From contig ADNK01001639.1 of the NCBI GenBank assembly GCA_000320545.1, forward strand, positions 1 to 64,000: a DNA stretch of 64,000 nucleotides. Direction: 5' to 3'. Positions 1 through 12,866 of the stretch are shown piece after piece. The DNA comes from Bigelowiella natans CCMP2755. Lineage: Eukaryota > Cercozoa > Chlorarachniophyceae. The position numbers were made by a program, and so were the translations under genes. Within the stretch, counting starts at the first letter, position 1. Each line of letters begins with the position of its first letter. Under the pieces are notes generated by a model, which searched no databases, was not told where the DNA came from, and was given only the letters and a program-made list of their open reading frames with translations.

Positions 1-569
1 CCTGCCATCGACGAGATATACGACAACGCAGTCAACTATGGGGGCCGACGTGACCTGAGGTGGGTTTCATTCTCGATGGATGATAACATCGCAATGCCAT
101 GATGAATCGATAAATTTTATCGTTGTACTCTCTCCTCCCTCCCGTCCCTTCCTCCCCACCCCCCCCCCCCCCCCCCCCCCTCTCTCTCCCTCTCTCTTCT
201 GTGTGTCTGTCTGCCTGTGTGTGTGTGCGTGTTTGTACAAGAACAATCCTTTGTGAGCTTTTCGAAATCATATCAGCATGTACTTATACTACTACTACTA
301 CGACTACTACTACTACTTACTACTACAAGCAGTTATAATACTCTATTCCTTTTCTCAAAACCGCCCCGCAGCTCGAGTGTAGCAGCAGCAAAGCAAGAAG
401 CATCAGCACTTCATCGCCAACCTTTTGTTTTGGTAGGTTCTCTTCCACCGCAATAAGACGGACGTCAAAATGACCGATATGAAACCCGCTGAGAAATGGG
501 ATCGGTAGTATATGATTGCTTTGATCGATGATTTCATGATTGGCTGACGGCGCAATCAATTACAATGAG

Positions 570-602
<33 letters not shown>

Positions 603-899
603 GGTGATTGTGATGACGATGATGATAGTAAGAATTGGCCCTTTTTTTGGCGCGACACTCACCAATAGATCAGATTCACTATTGATGTATAAAATCACAC
701 AATACACGATACTTAAATCTGCACACGCACACAGGGAAGATTTGATTCAGGACTTCGCAGCGGAACTTCTGCCCCAATTCGGTACTTAGAGTCAGCCATA
801 TGATGTCTTCGGAAACACAGCTATTTTTTTGAGTTTTGCCATAGTATGTTCCTCACTATCCTCCCCACCAGCACTTTCATCATCACCACCACCACCACC

Positions 900-932
<33 letters not shown>

Positions 933-1171
933 GATACGTCTATGCTAGGAATTCATGACTGGAAATCCGGGCCAAACCGCACCTTCACAAAGAAGCTGGG
1001 TCGCTATCGCAAGACCAACGTAACGAGGGAGAAAACGTACTACAGGAAGCCCACGCCAATATGGGAGGAGGGGCTGCTTAAGGTGAGATAAACACGCAGA
1101 TTGACAGAGGGAGGGGGGGAGAGGGAAAGATGCCTGCATGCGTTATATATGTTATAGCAGCTACACTGCAT

Positions 1172-1210
<39 letters not shown>

Positions 1211-2233
1211 CCTCTCTTCTTATTCTCGCGCTTAATCATTACATCGCATATAAGAGAGTGACTATCTTAACGGCGGTGTAGCATGATGACGATTGAGAAG
1301 CAAGAGTAGGAAGGAGGAGGAAGAAGAGAGGACATCATAATAAACTGACCGCAATCTCTCTGATCCCGTGTAGACATACGTAGATATACACGCATGCATA
1401 ATACACACATATGTGCATTCTCCACAGCTCAACGAAACACGAGGCAACCTTGAGTTAGAGCCGCCGACTCATCCGAAGGTAGGAAGGAGTAGAAGTACAT
1501 GATGCGTTTTCGAGTCTGTTTCAATGCTAAGCATTACGCCGGAGAGCTTTCTTGAGCTGTTTGCGGGGGGGGGGGTGGGAGGCTCTCGATCCACGATGAA
1601 TGATCTCACCCATTCCCTTGCCCCACCTGTAGGATCTGGAATGGTTGTCGTATGTGAACGAATCTGACATTATATTCAACGAGGCGCGGGAGAGGTAACA
1701 ATAGCCACTGCTACATGCACACCACCACCACCACCACCGCATCTTTCATCATCGTTAGCCTTTGGCATCACTTGAACAACAAGAACATCGCCATCGTCAT
1801 TAGGGCTAAGGCTCCTGGCCTGAAAACACTAGTGGCGGGCTTATTCAGTCGGCAAAAGAAGAGGAAGGATCAGAAAAATGAGGCAGAGGACGACGACAAC
1901 CACGTAGACCAGGTTGGTCCCAAGAGACTTCATCTATCTCTTCTCGGCTCTCCGGGGAGCCACATTTCATGAAAAATAACGATTTTAGCGATGAGACGTA
2001 GAACTTCTGCCTATCAGATCAGTTGTGATGATCATGCCGTCGAATCAGTGCTAACTGCTATTCCCCCCCCCTACTGTCGTTGTTATTCCGCTGTCGTTCA
2101 TTTCAAATATAGCAGCAAGAGAGACAACCTGCTGCTGCTCTCTAAGGATGATAGCGATGAACAAAAAGGGGATCTACTAGATCCTTTCTGGCAGCGAAGT
2201 GAAGAAATGTCGAGCCCAGCCCATTCAAGATAG
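1..2233 (+). CDS. 3' part of an unrecognised multi-exon gene
   Basis: The gene runs in from the left edge. Likely exons are 1-59, 372-432, 951-1082, 1428-1478, 1633-1694, 1804-1916 and 1989-2233, ending at a TAG. Splice sites are GT..AG, and the phases agree from 951 to 1694 to 1804 and again into the last exon if the donor at 1916/1917 is used. The link from 432 to the exon at about 950 does not fit in phase, so a small exon is probably missing there. The predicted protein is rich in charged residues: the exon at 951 reads IHDWKSGPNRTFTKKLG and the one at 1804 reads RQKKRKDQKNEAEDDDNH, which suggests a soluble nuclear or cytosolic protein. I recognise no family. The strand choice rests on consistent splice phases and on the absence of a good competing frame. 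Confidence 0.6.
158..206. repeat. poly-C followed by (CT)n
   Basis: A C run of more than 20 bases followed by CT-rich DNA in the first intron of the left-edge gene. Confidence 0.85.
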
Positions 2234-3050
2234 ATGATTTGATTTCTGCGCTTAAGAGTATGAGTTCGTGCCACTTAGCGGTGTAGCCATTCCAGCATTG
2301 TGATGTTGTTTCTAAAAGGCTTAGTACAACCTCTTTTCTCCAAGGACGCCAATGTACACAATTTATGCGATTTTGATGATCCATCGAAATGATCTTACAA
2401 ACATGCTGCATCCTAGCTGGCCGTCCCCGTCAATGCATGCCATGGTAGCATGTGGTACGCTGTGGCGTAAACGCTCATCTGGACTGCTGCTGATCGATTG
2501 TGGCAGCCATCCCAGTGATACAGTTATTGTTGCCATGCATACAATCTAGCAATAACGCTGTTTTGTCTTTGTGCACATGCACGCATGGAGCGTATATGCC
2601 CAGCTAGCCAGCGGATTATTAAGCTGGCTAGCTGGTACAATGCTGTCACTCTAACACTACATTTTAGTAGAACATGGCTACTTATTATTGTTCGACAATC
2701 CATGATAGACATGTCTATTATCTCCTGGTGCTACGCCAGCAGTCGCATGTGCACCACACGTGCACGGCTACAACCCCAAGATGTACATGTGTAGTAGCGG
2801 TTACCCACATAGCACAATTCGATTCCTATAACTTAGCTCATGCCGCATGGAGCACATCGATTATGTTGTCGATCATGCCGGACATGCATGAGTCATATCT
2901 AGTAGACGAAGTGCACGCGCTGTGTGACGATGATGACCCAACGCTACTTGACTAGCCACCGCGCCATCGTCGGCATGAAGTGTGTTGCGTGTGTCTAGGC
3001 GTAAATGTAGCATACAGCCGACTTACAGCCCCCATTCACACTGCCGGATT
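2234..3050. other. intergenic spacer rich in short palindromes
   Basis: There is no convincing gene here. The stretch holds almost no microsatellites but many TGCA, CATG and CTAG tetramers. It contains the hairpin at 2600-2635 and two copies of the 12-mer that recurs in other spacers of this window. Confidence 0.6.
2600..2635. repeat. perfect 13-bp inverted repeat (hairpin)
   Basis: The left arm CCAGCTAGCCAGC (2600-2612) and the right arm GCTGGCTAGCTGG (2623-2635) are exact reverse complements around the 10-base loop GGATTATTAA. Each arm contains the spacer 12-mer CTGGCTAGCTGG or its complement. Confidence 0.9.
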
Positions 3051-3266
3051 CTCTTCATTACATAAAAGGAGGTGTGAAAAACCAATCGGGTCCATTGTTA
3101 CTGCTATCTGGGCCTACCCCATCCGGAAACGGCGACGGTAGCCAATCTGGCCTCGGCACTGGCGAGAAAGGGGTGGGGTAAGGACGGCGAGGAGCAGCTG
3201 GAGGGGGAATGAAGTAGGGGAACGGGAACAATGGCCGTCGAGGATTACGGCCTGCGTACGATGAAA

Positions 3267-3267
<1 letters not shown>

Positions 3268-3334
<67 letters not shown>
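3268..3334. repeat. (AC)n then (GA)n microsatellite
   Basis: About 16 AC units followed directly by about 17 GA units, just upstream of the exon at 3460. Confidence 0.9.
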
Positions 3335-3335
<1 letters not shown>

Positions 3336-3459
3336 GAATTAATAATAATAATCATCATCATCATCTTCTTCTTCATTTCCTATTTCATATCTACAAGCCC
3401 TCTCCCTCTTCCCCTCCCCCTCCTACTCCTCCTCACACCACCACTCTTCTTCGACGCAG

Positions 3460-3714
3460 TGCGTGTTACCGGGGAGGAGAGGGAAAATAGGGAGAGGAAA
3501 CGAGCCTCTTGGAAGAGGAATAGAACCCCGAGACTGACGACGATTTCGCGCAGCTTCATCCGCAAGATACTGACGAAATTCCTCCTACGCAGAGGCGGTG
3601 ATGGGATGAATTCAAATGCCGATTAAGTACCATCGGAAGGGACGAGGAGATGGGGAAGACGTCATTCAGGCACAGCTTCGGCTTCTTCACCAGATGTATT
3701 ATGCTCTTTGCTAG

Positions 3715-3749
<35 letters not shown>

Positions 3750-4644
3750 CCATCATCCTTCTTCACACCTTCCAATCCACACTAAGACCGCTGCTTCCTC
3801 CCAACGCCTAAACGATTCATTTTCAGGCGCGAAACGAGTATTATGTGCCGCAGTGCGGGTGATGGCGGATGGATGGCGACGAAAGCAGCAGCGACCCTGG
3901 ACGATGGTGGCATGCAAGCTCCAGAGATATAAATCGGTGATGAACATACGGGAGGTAGTTGAAGGGTTCTTCTCTCGTGTTGCCACTATCGTACGTGTAT
4001 TACATTTCTAAGCACTGAGACTCCGAAGTGTCGTGCGAAGAGCGTTCGCCATATCGTCACCGAGCGCATCGTAAGAGAGAAGTAACGGCTGCAAGCGGAT
4101 ATTCATGCATTTAGAGTGTGGGTCATGTGTGTATGTGTGTGTGTGTGTGTGTTGTGCGCTTTGTGATATAAATAAATAATATATATATATATATATATAT
4201 ATATTATACAGTGCTGCAGTGTTTGTTTCACACACAGCAGCGAGGCCACAGCATACAACACACGTGAGGACAGAAGTTGGGTATTATCTCGTCACCATAC
4301 TGCCGACATCCTACACACTTCCTTGTATCCTGAGAAGTTAAAAATCACGACGAATCAAAACACGAAGAATAGGAGATAGCTGTGGTCATCGCTGTTTGCC
4401 GTGGTAGTCATTGACGAAGTTGTTGCTGTGTAAATGCTGAAATCAACACTGATGGTGGTTCTGATGAGATGATGCTACTAGCATAGGATGGCGCGACAAC
4501 CTAGGAAATTCGTTATTTTGAAGAGAAGATGTTTGGGCAAGTAATCCATCCTGAAACTATTGGTGCAGCAGGGCAACACATCAAAGCGAACGATGACCGG
4601 CGAGCACGCACGTACGCAGCGTAATTGTGGGTATTTTGTGTTAC

Positions 4645-4675
<31 letters not shown>

Positions 4676-6088
4676 GTGCGTGCGTGCGTGTGTGGGCGAG
4701 CGATTGTTGTTCTTCCCGATGTAGTATCCTCTTCTCCTCCTCCTTCTCTCTCTCTCTCTCTCTCTCTCTCCCCCCCCCCCAACCCCCTTTCCTTTTCCTC
4801 TCCCTCCTCACCAATAATGGTCTATATGCATGCACAGGCAGTTTTTTTCTTTTGCCCCCCCTTCTTCACGATGTTGCCCACTTCTATCAAAACACCTGTT
4901 GTTCTCGCTAAGAGTAGGAATGATAATGCCGTTTCGAACGGACGACAGGAGTGAGGGTATGGCAACTAGACTAACACTGCTGCTGCTGCTGCTGCTGTTA
5001 TTGTCGCTGCCTAAATAAGCAAGAGGCAGGGCAAGGAGGACGTTTAGATAAAGGCGATGATATTCATTAGCGATTTGAACAGGTTGCATGGTGTACCATC
5101 ATCCCCACCATCGACAACAACAATAATAATCATCACCAAACATCATCATCAAACATCCGCATGCGATTGCATGCTCTCCTTGATACCGTCTCTATGAGAA
5201 GAGATGAAGGTGCTGATTTTAAGCGAGATGGTGAATGAGATACCTGGGAGTTGGAGTAAGCAAGACATTCAAAGAACAATTAATAACAGCAACAATAACA
5301 ATGGCAAATTATCTCGTCGTCGTCATCATCATCATCATCATCGTTATTATCGTGAGCGAGCAGCACCTCTCGAAAGAGGCGCAACAAAAGCTGTCAAGAC
5401 TAGAAGATCTCGGGAGATAAACGGCGTCATCAGCACATGCACCTTTCGACCGCCGAAATGGATGTACCTACACAGACAAGTGTTTGTGCATTGTTTAAAT
5501 TAGCACAATCGCTACAGCGCAAAAGTAGCAGGAGGAGGGGCATTGCAGTCTCTCATGTTATTAGCAATGGACGAGAAGAATAATTGCCCCTCTCCTTGAT
5601 CCACCTTCCCCCCCCTCCATTTTTTACCTCAGGCGATAGCATTCAACTTCATCCTAAGCATTCACAGTAGCAGCAGAGGAAGAGGAAGGAGCAGCATCAT
5701 CCCGAAAGAATATCAAGAAACAGTAATAATAACAATAATAACAATGTGCGTGGAAAGTTGTCTTAGGACTCGAAGAATGAATAATTGCACACCAATAGCT
5801 GCAGTAACATACTGCCATCCACACCGGCAACTACTTTCTCCATCCCCCTTGGGTCCCTTCTATTCTTACCGTCTCGTTCTTTCCTTGTGCGGTGTTGTCG
5901 TTGTTGTTGTTGTTGCTGCTGCTGGTGCTGCTGCTGCTGGCACTCGTTTTTCTTCGTTTTCTTGTTCTTCGCCATGCTCTTACACCGCCGTTCTCCTCGT
6001 CAAACAGTGGTGCTAGCACCTGCAGATAGAGAGGAAGCAATCGTGTGGTACATGGTAGCTGTGTGCTGCCCTCATTACCATGTCTTCT

Positions 6089-6131
<43 letters not shown>

Positions 6132-6496
6132 CTCTTGTTCTGCTCCTCACAATGTTCAGGATCTATCGTTGTCGCGTCTATTCGCTTGTATCCAACAGCA
6201 GCGTAGTACCCCTTTGTTGTATGCTGCTCTCATCGATTTCTTCTTCTCCTCCCCCTTCTTCTCTGTCTTCTTCCGAGTCTGGTCGATTTTCATCTCTTCT
6301 TTGCCACCACCACCACCAGCATGGGAACCCTCCGTGTCTAACTGCAGCAGGGAGAATCTGGGGGGCGAAACAGCGACATAATCATGACTTATAGAGGTAC
6401 AGTAGATGTGTAAGGATGATGATGATAATGATGATGACAACAAAGTAGCAGCAGTAGCAGCAGACTTACAACGACGTTTGAAGTAGTGCTAATAAC

Positions 6497-6528
<32 letters not shown>

Positions 6529-6669
6529 TAGTGGTAGCTTAGTAGTAGCAGTACCCCTCGATAGCAAATATAGCGTGAATTGAAATCGCAAGATTATCCG
6601 AGTCAATCGGCATCATCACAGCATTTTGACCTTTTTGAGGGGATTGTGGTTGTGGTGATGGTGATGGCA

Positions 6670-6708
<39 letters not shown>

Positions 6709-7187
6709 GTGAGGATGAATGGATTATGGTGATTCCGTGATAATGACGACGTTCGAAGCAAGAAATACAGTAAAATATTGCTACTATTTAGTTTAACATT
6801 TCTCCTCGCCGAGTGTGGTAAGACGAAGAACAAAAAGAACCAGCGAGCATACCCGAAAGCATCTGCTCACATCCGATCTGCATCAGCCTTTGCACAATTT
6901 ATCATCACAGAAAACCGAAGAGGGGAGAGGAATGAAAGGAGATGAAGAGGAATCGACGATGGCTACTATACTACAAATGCGAAAATTAAAATACTGCATT
7001 GGGTGAGCCAGTCAATGTGTTTGCTTTCTATATTTGCTAATATTAATACTTGAAATACACGGTGACTACAATCAGATGTCCGTCGTATACACCACCTCGA
7101 GGAGTCCATGTGCAACGAGAGGAACGACACCGCGCGCCTTATAACTGGTTCCCTTATTCGCCGTACGATTTCTTTCCTGACCTTTAG
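3460..7187 (+). CDS. unrecognised basic protein, exons only partly resolved
   Basis: Supported exons are 3460-3597, 3827-3954, 4020-4070, 4505-4540, 6911-7002 and 7076-7187 (TAG). Phases agree across 3460/3827/4020/4505 and again across 6911/7076; the middle (4.6-6.9 kb) is intron-like microsatellite DNA in which further exons are probably hidden. The start codon was not found and should lie before 3460. The protein begins with a strongly basic helical stretch (FIRKILTKFLLRRG, then GAKRVLCAAVRVMADGWRRK) and ends in an aromatic, proline-rich tail (APYNWFPYSPYDFFPDL). The exon at 6911 has an acidic run GDEEEST. I recognise no family. The two halves could belong to two genes. An opposite-strand reading of 7080-7230 with a good acceptor also exists, which lowers confidence. 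Confidence 0.4.
6093..6129. repeat. (CT)n microsatellite
   Basis: About 18 CT units. Similar CT or GA tracts occur at 1175, 4646, 7577, 9574, 11254, 31998, 43935, 46830, 47492 and 51517. Confidence 0.9.
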
Positions 7188-7572
7188 CAGGGCCTCTGCG
7201 GGGAAAAAAGCCGCGAGGCCTTCGCACACAAGAACAGAAAATTGAACAAATACGTGCTATTTCTTTTCCAAAGAATTGCTGCCCCCCCCCCCCCCCCTCC
7301 CTTCCCCCCGCCCACTATTCCTGATATATATGTTTAGGGTCATCATTATCCTACTCAATTGCTAATGCTGATGTCCTCACCTTTAGTGAATTTTGGTTGC
7401 ATTGACACCTCCTCTCCTCCTCCTCCTCCTCCTCCTCCTCCTCCTCCTCCTCTCCTTTTCGAAGACGAGGGCCAAACCGAGGCGGAAATTCCCGCACGGG
7501 TGCTCGGAGTCAGCAATAAGTCCAACGCCAACTATGAAGGGGGCAGAGAAAGAGAAGAAGAGAAGACACAAG

Positions 7573-7617
<45 letters not shown>

Positions 7618-7859
7618 AGGGTGTGTGTTTAGTAATTGTTAGCGGCAACATGCCCAGGAAAGACATGGACTAATCGCTATGTGGGTTGATGAACATCACC
7701 ACCATCACTACTTTCACCTTCGCCATCATTATAATCAGCATTGTTACACGTCGGTACATTTGCATATTTATGATTACTTCCATTGAATCCACTACGGCCC
7801 GTCGGCCAGTCTCATCAGATTCTATCTCCCAAATCTCTTCTTCGGCACTCTCGTTCTCG

Positions 7860-7896
<37 letters not shown>

Positions 7897-8967
7897 GCTG
7901 TAGTGGCTTTGCAGCCGCGGAACGTGATGGCGATGACGACGATGGCGACGACAATGAAGATGGCGTTGTCGTGGATCCTGCTCCTCTCCTTCTTCGCCCA
8001 GAGGGACGGTGAAGAGCCGTGATTATTACCACTGAACTTCCAATCGCCACCAGCTTAGCTTGGACCCTTCAGAAGTAAGCATGATGATGATGATGGTAAT
8101 GAAGATTGTGTGCGTAATATGATACTCGCTCTCAGCCGAAAGAAACAGAACTCACAGAGGAGGTGTGTATCTTTGCTGTAACGCAGTAGTAAAAAAACAT
8201 GATCTAGCAGCTGAGTCTTTTCTGTTCGCGAGAAGACGCTTCTATCTCCATTCATTTTCATCATCATCATCATCATCATACGTCACAAACCACACTTATT
8301 TTTCTTCCTCCTCTTCTTCTTCGTATACCTCAATGGGAATATATCTTTCATACTGTACGTCTTTCTGAGCATGCCCTAGTGACAAGGAGGAGCGTTATAG
8401 CCATTTCATAAATACGAGTTAATCGCCCCACTGCCAACGCTCCATTGATAGAAATCATGCAAGAACAAGATTGAACGCCTAACCCCCCCCCCCCCTCCTC
8501 CCTCAATTTTAAAAAAAAGGGGGGAAAAAAAAATTTTCTCCCCCCCCCCCCCCCCCCCCCCCCCCTCCTTTCCCTAAAAAATATAAAATAAACCAGCGTA
8601 TTATGCGTCGAATGTTTCAGGTGGAACTTTCATGTTGTTATATTACCAACCGCCCCTGGAATGACTCAGATATCTCTTCAAATCTTTGGTGATGATGATT
8701 GCATTCCGACCACGGTAATGGAATGGGAGGGGGGGGGGGAAGCAGGAAGACATGAGCATATTGCACTACCACACTTTAGAAATTGAGCACTACTATGAAG
8801 AACAACATCAAATAATACGCAGTTGCAGAGGCCACACTTTGAGCGTATGTAAAAGTCATGCATGCCAGATGATACAGCAGCACACAACATCTAAAGCAGA
8901 AGGAAAGATTCGGTTGATGCAGAGGTCACATCGAGAGTCATGATAACTACAAAGGCATGCACAACGC
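7188..8967. other. unassigned stretch between two genes, microsatellite-rich
   Basis: It holds (CTC)n, (GA)n and (TTG)n tracts and the homopolymer block at about 8485-8580. One tiny exon-like unit on the + strand (PKETELTEE between a good acceptor and GTGTGT, near 8135) and an acidic poly-Asn frame on the - strand (7.7-8.0 kb) are visible, but I could not join either to a gene. Confidence 0.4.
8485..8580. repeat. clustered poly-C / poly-A / poly-G homopolymers
   Basis: C13, A8, G6, A9 and a C run of more than 20 follow each other within about 90 bases, with the A/T and G/C runs nearly mirrored (AATTTTAAAAAAAAGGGGGG then AAAAAAAAATTTTCTCCCC). Base counts in such runs are error-prone in assemblies. 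Confidence 0.7.
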
Positions 8968-9565
8968 CTAAAAGAAACACTTCTCTGACACGAATGCACA
9001 AAAAGCTATCAGTCGGTACCCCAATGAAGCAAACACGGCGTCGCAGCCCCAGAGCGCCTGATTGTTTTTGTGTACCGTCCATTATTGTAGTAGCCGTGGT
9101 GCGCGGAGGGGCGGAGGGGGAGGGCGGGGTTGCAGAGAGCGACAGAGAGGTAGAAAACGAGTGGCAGAGAAATATCCGCATCTTCACCGCTCATGCACTC
9201 CTCTACTATCACAACGACTATCACCACCACTACTACTACAACTACTTCTTCTACTACTACCAAATGCGTCGCCGATTGTATGATTGGCCTCGTCGTGTCG
9301 TAGAGCTTCCTCACGAACTCGGACAAGTCCTTGGCGCCAACCGCTGCTGGTATATGGCGAGTGTCATTTGTTTAGGCCGTTCTTGTTGCAGCGGAATACG
9401 AGTATCGAGCGAATGGGGAGGAGAAGGGGGGAGGGGAAGCAGGAAACACGCAGGACAATGGCCATGGCCGACACAAATGCGGTGATTATGCTACGCGTCC
9501 TTTGTTTACTCCTCCCACAAAAGAGAGAGGTGTAGTAATAAAGCGGAGAGATAGATAGACTAAGT

Positions 9566-9610
<45 letters not shown>

Positions 9611-11258
9611 GCGATGATTATGGACGGTGAAATAGTACACTGGACGTGCATTACACCTAGATCTGTAGATGAGATTGCCTTTGATGATGATGATGATGCC
9701 TTTTCCCCTACAGCCGTATCCTTTCGCTTTTCCTCCTTCTCCTCCTTCGGCACTGTCATCGTCTCTTTCCTCTTCTCCTCCTCCTTCTTCGTCGTCCTAG
9801 CTGTCATGGAGTCCACTAGAATAGCGACTGCTGCATCAACCTCACCATTCGAAGCTTCCAAGCATGCTAAGTTCGCTCTGCGTACGATTATTTGTGCGGG
9901 CGTGCAATGTGTTAGAAGAAGAAGAAGAAGAAGAAGAAGAAGGCGAGTGTGCAATGAGACTGATCCTCATTCATCATCATCATCAGTAGGAAGTTGTATT
10001 TACCCCCCCTGCTAGTTAATCAGAATCTGGCATCACCTGCGGAAGAACACCTAGTCTACTGCTGCCCTACCCTTTCTATATATGGCAACAGAAACCGCAA
10101 TTTCTCCCCTCGGAAATCCCCTACATTTTCACCAGTTCTTTCAGAGAGCACGAATTACTTTGGATCGGAGAAGCCCATGCTCGCAAGCGCGGCAAGTTGC
10201 CTGGCATATTTCCCGGTTGAATGTTGAGTTCTGACGTCTTGCGTTCCTCCTCGACGGCCATGCTTGGAATCACCTATGTTTTGGCTGCTGCTGCTGCCGC
10301 CACGACTCCCCTTGCCTTCGCGGTTGCCTTGTGACGACGTTAAGATCCTTGATGTAGTATGAATATTTTGGGAAATTAGCGTGCATGATGTTTTCTCTAG
10401 AAAAAAGAGTGTGGATAGAGCAAGCAATATCCACTTTATGTCCCCCCTTGTTGTCGCATGCTTGCTTAGAAGTACAGTTGAGTGCCGCGAAGATATAATA
10501 ATCTTTCCAGAGCGAAGTGAAAGAGGAAGGAAGAAATACTACACGATCATGAATCAACACGTTCAGTACCCATCGTCCTGATACGGGTTGAAGACCTCGT
10601 CCTGGAAGAAGAATCATGCCAACTTTAAGGTTATGCTGTTTGCTGCAATCTTCGTATGTGGTTGTGAGGATGTGTTGGGGTTAGGGGAGCAGAAAGTGCG
10701 CAGCCAACATAGCTGATGATCTCGTAGTACCGATTCTAGTGGGTTGTCATCCGGGTTGAAGCCTGGGGGCGGCACCTGCTTTCCACATATGTGCGTGCGT
10801 GCTTGTGCGTGGTCCCATTTTTTTTAATTCGAACTCGATTGCATTTTCAACCGTCTACTGTTGTACTTCTGCAGCCAACACAAGTGCATCCGCGGCGGTG
10901 GTGTATGGCGTATCGTGCCTGAAGATTACCTGTCTTAGTGAGTCCGGGTTAGCAAGCTTGGTCTTCTTTGCCCGGTTGTAAAGCACTCGGAAGCGGCCAT
11001 CTATTCACAAAACAGAGAAGAAGGTTCAAAGAAAAACATAAATGATGAACGGTGCGGGTATCATGATCAGATGTCTTCCTCTATAGCCCAATCTCCGCCC
11101 CCTCCATGTAACATTCCTGGTTGAACGAAACACTTTCGGAAATGCGTGGAGGTAGTACAGGCACGAGAAATCTATGCACTCTTTGGTAGGGTCGACACAT
11201 ACGTAATCTAATAATACACGAGGTATGTATTTGTGTGCGTGTGGGGGAGAGAGAGAAG

Positions 11259-11305
<47 letters not shown>

Positions 11306-11535
11306 AAGAGCACCCTCGAGGACTTCGATGATCTGCCCGTCGTCATACCATCGCTGAGTTTATTGGAAGATGCAAAAGTCTGAGGATTCTCACAACTTGA
11401 TTCAATGAGAAGAGACGACAAATAGAGACGTCGAATACAGTACAGAAAATCTCAGACCTTCTTCTTTTTGTTGAAAACAGAGACGCGATCGCCTTCCTTC
11501 CATGTCGGAACTGTGTCCTCTTTTTCGTCTGCCAT
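8968..11535 (-). CDS. Tudor-like and UBA domain protein
   Basis: Eight exons join in perfect phase to a 268-residue protein: 11535-11458, 11353-11314, 11000-10930, 10601-10570, 10347-10159, 9877-9657, 9346-9261 and 9057-8968. The ATG at 11535 opens MADEKEDTVPTWKEGDRV. Residues about 12-62 resemble a small SH3/Tudor-type barrel (W-EGDRVSVF, RWYDDGQIIEVLEDG, FRVLYN), a fold that often binds methylated or proline-rich partners. After a Ser/Gly/Arg-rich linker, residues about 120-165 form a clear UBA domain (YARQLAALASMGFSDP followed by ANLACLEASNGEVDAAVAIL), which binds ubiquitin; the UBA is split by an intron. A Lys/Glu-rich helix follows, then a hydrophobic, Cys-containing C-terminus (FASLGYRLIAFCAFVSEKCFF). 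A role as an adaptor linking ubiquitin to a chromatin or RNA partner is inference. The Tudor call is weaker than the UBA call. Confidence 0.8.
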
Positions 11536-12043
11536 TTTTCTTCCCACCGGCGGCTGCCTGATACTAGTAGCTGGTGACGATTCGTACTCGCAAAGGGTTA
11601 GCTACCAAATAGCGTGGAATCTGCGGTGATTTAATCCACAGCTCTCTCAATGTAGGTCGAAGGAGAGCTTTGAAGTGTGCTCGGAAGTCCTTGTTCTCAT
11701 GCACTTCCGTTCTGTTCTTGTTCTAATTCTCCTTTTAGATAAATTCTATTCCCTATCATATCCTATGCATACGCTACATTTTAAATCAAACATTCGATGT
11801 TTCTACAAAAACAACCGAAGGACGACCTAATGAGAGCGAACTCCGCTAGGATGTTTTCAGCTTGCTTTCTGGTCTTTCTCTTTTTCGTATGGTAATGACT
11901 CAAGAATACCTGTCGTATTCGAGAAACGCCCTGTGTCTCTCTTAGAAATCGGAATCAAAATTCGGATTGGAATCTTCGGCTCGGCCCCCCCTGATATTTT
12001 GACACGAGCGCATCTGCCCTTCCCAGCTTAGAGCACATCGATC

Positions 12044-12496
12044 ATGTCATATCTTATACTCAAGAAGCAAAAAGAGAAGGGCTCCCTCGACATTATGTTG
12101 CAGGGAATTGTGCCGCCCAAACTGGTCAAGGCGATACAGGTTTTATGGCATGCTGGCCATCTCGTTTATGCCTCCCCATCTCACACACAACATCTTCATC
12201 ACCAAATAGATTCGCCTAGCAAAATTCAAGCAGAACTTCAAAGCGCTAGCTCCTATGATACCGATGCTTCGAGTGGAGAAAGGATACTGGTACACCCGTG
12301 CATACATGTACAAGAATTGACCCTGTGTTGTTTTCGAAAAGGATGATTTCCTCATGACGGGTCGATTTTTTCAAAACTAATTGTCAGGTGCTTTAAGTCC
12401 CAAGTCCCTGCCTTCCACCATGGGAACATCGTCATATCTTGTTTCCTCGAGGCTGTGGAGGAATGCGGCTTCAAGCCACTCAGCTCTTACGAGTAG
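12044..12496 (+). CDS. 92-residue orphan protein
   Basis: Three exons (12044-12139, 12234-12307, 12388-12496) join in phase from ATG to TAG. The protein starts MSYLILKKQKEKGSLDIM, has a Lys-rich amphipathic N-terminus, and ends EECGFKPLSSYE; three cysteines lie in the C-terminal half. There is no signal peptide or membrane segment. I recognise no family. It is a complete short gene, but it could also be the 5' part of the TerD-like gene 370 bases downstream if an exon end was misjudged. The frames of the second exon (ALAPMIPMLRVEKGYWYTRA) and third exon (AFHHGNIVISCFLEAVEEC) look protein-like and have no good rival frame. Confidence 0.6.
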
Positions 12497-12551
12497 TGCT
12501 GTAGTAGCCTTAGCTACAGAAATTGCTATTTTAAGACACACGCTATAAAAG

Positions 12552-12556
<5 letters not shown>

Positions 12557-12593
<37 letters not shown>

Positions 12594-12600
12594 TTTATGT

Positions 12601-12644
<44 letters not shown>
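12557..12644. repeat. (AT)n followed by (GA)n microsatellite
   Basis: About 17 AT units at 12557-12591 are followed by about 20 GA units at 12603-12644, between the orphan gene and the TerD-like gene. Confidence 0.9.
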
Positions 12645-12647
<3 letters not shown>

Positions 12648-12866
12648 GAGAGGGAGAGTAACTAACATCGGCTCGTATGTTCTTGAATATCCTAGTGCAC
12701 CATCGATCTCGCATATAACATATTCGCAACGATATAATACGATATCAGCGTGGCCACCAAGTTCGTTCCTAGCGATTGTACCCTGTTCAAGACGGAGGAA
12801 AAGGCTAGGAAACAAACACAATAATGCAAAATAATAGTGATATCACTAACGTTTCCTCTCGCTCAG

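Noticed and set aside
7670-8050. Minus-strand frame with a long asparagine run and an acidic tail
   Set aside because: The run comes from a (TTG)n microsatellite and no start or phase-compatible neighbour exon was found.
8940-9485. 181-codon + strand frame
   Set aside because: It is the antisense shadow of two exons of the Tudor-like/UBA gene plus its repeat-rich intron.
9614-10015. 133-codon + strand frame with hydrophobic Phe/Ser stretches
   Set aside because: Antisense of the UBA exon, which has clear domain identity on the minus strand.
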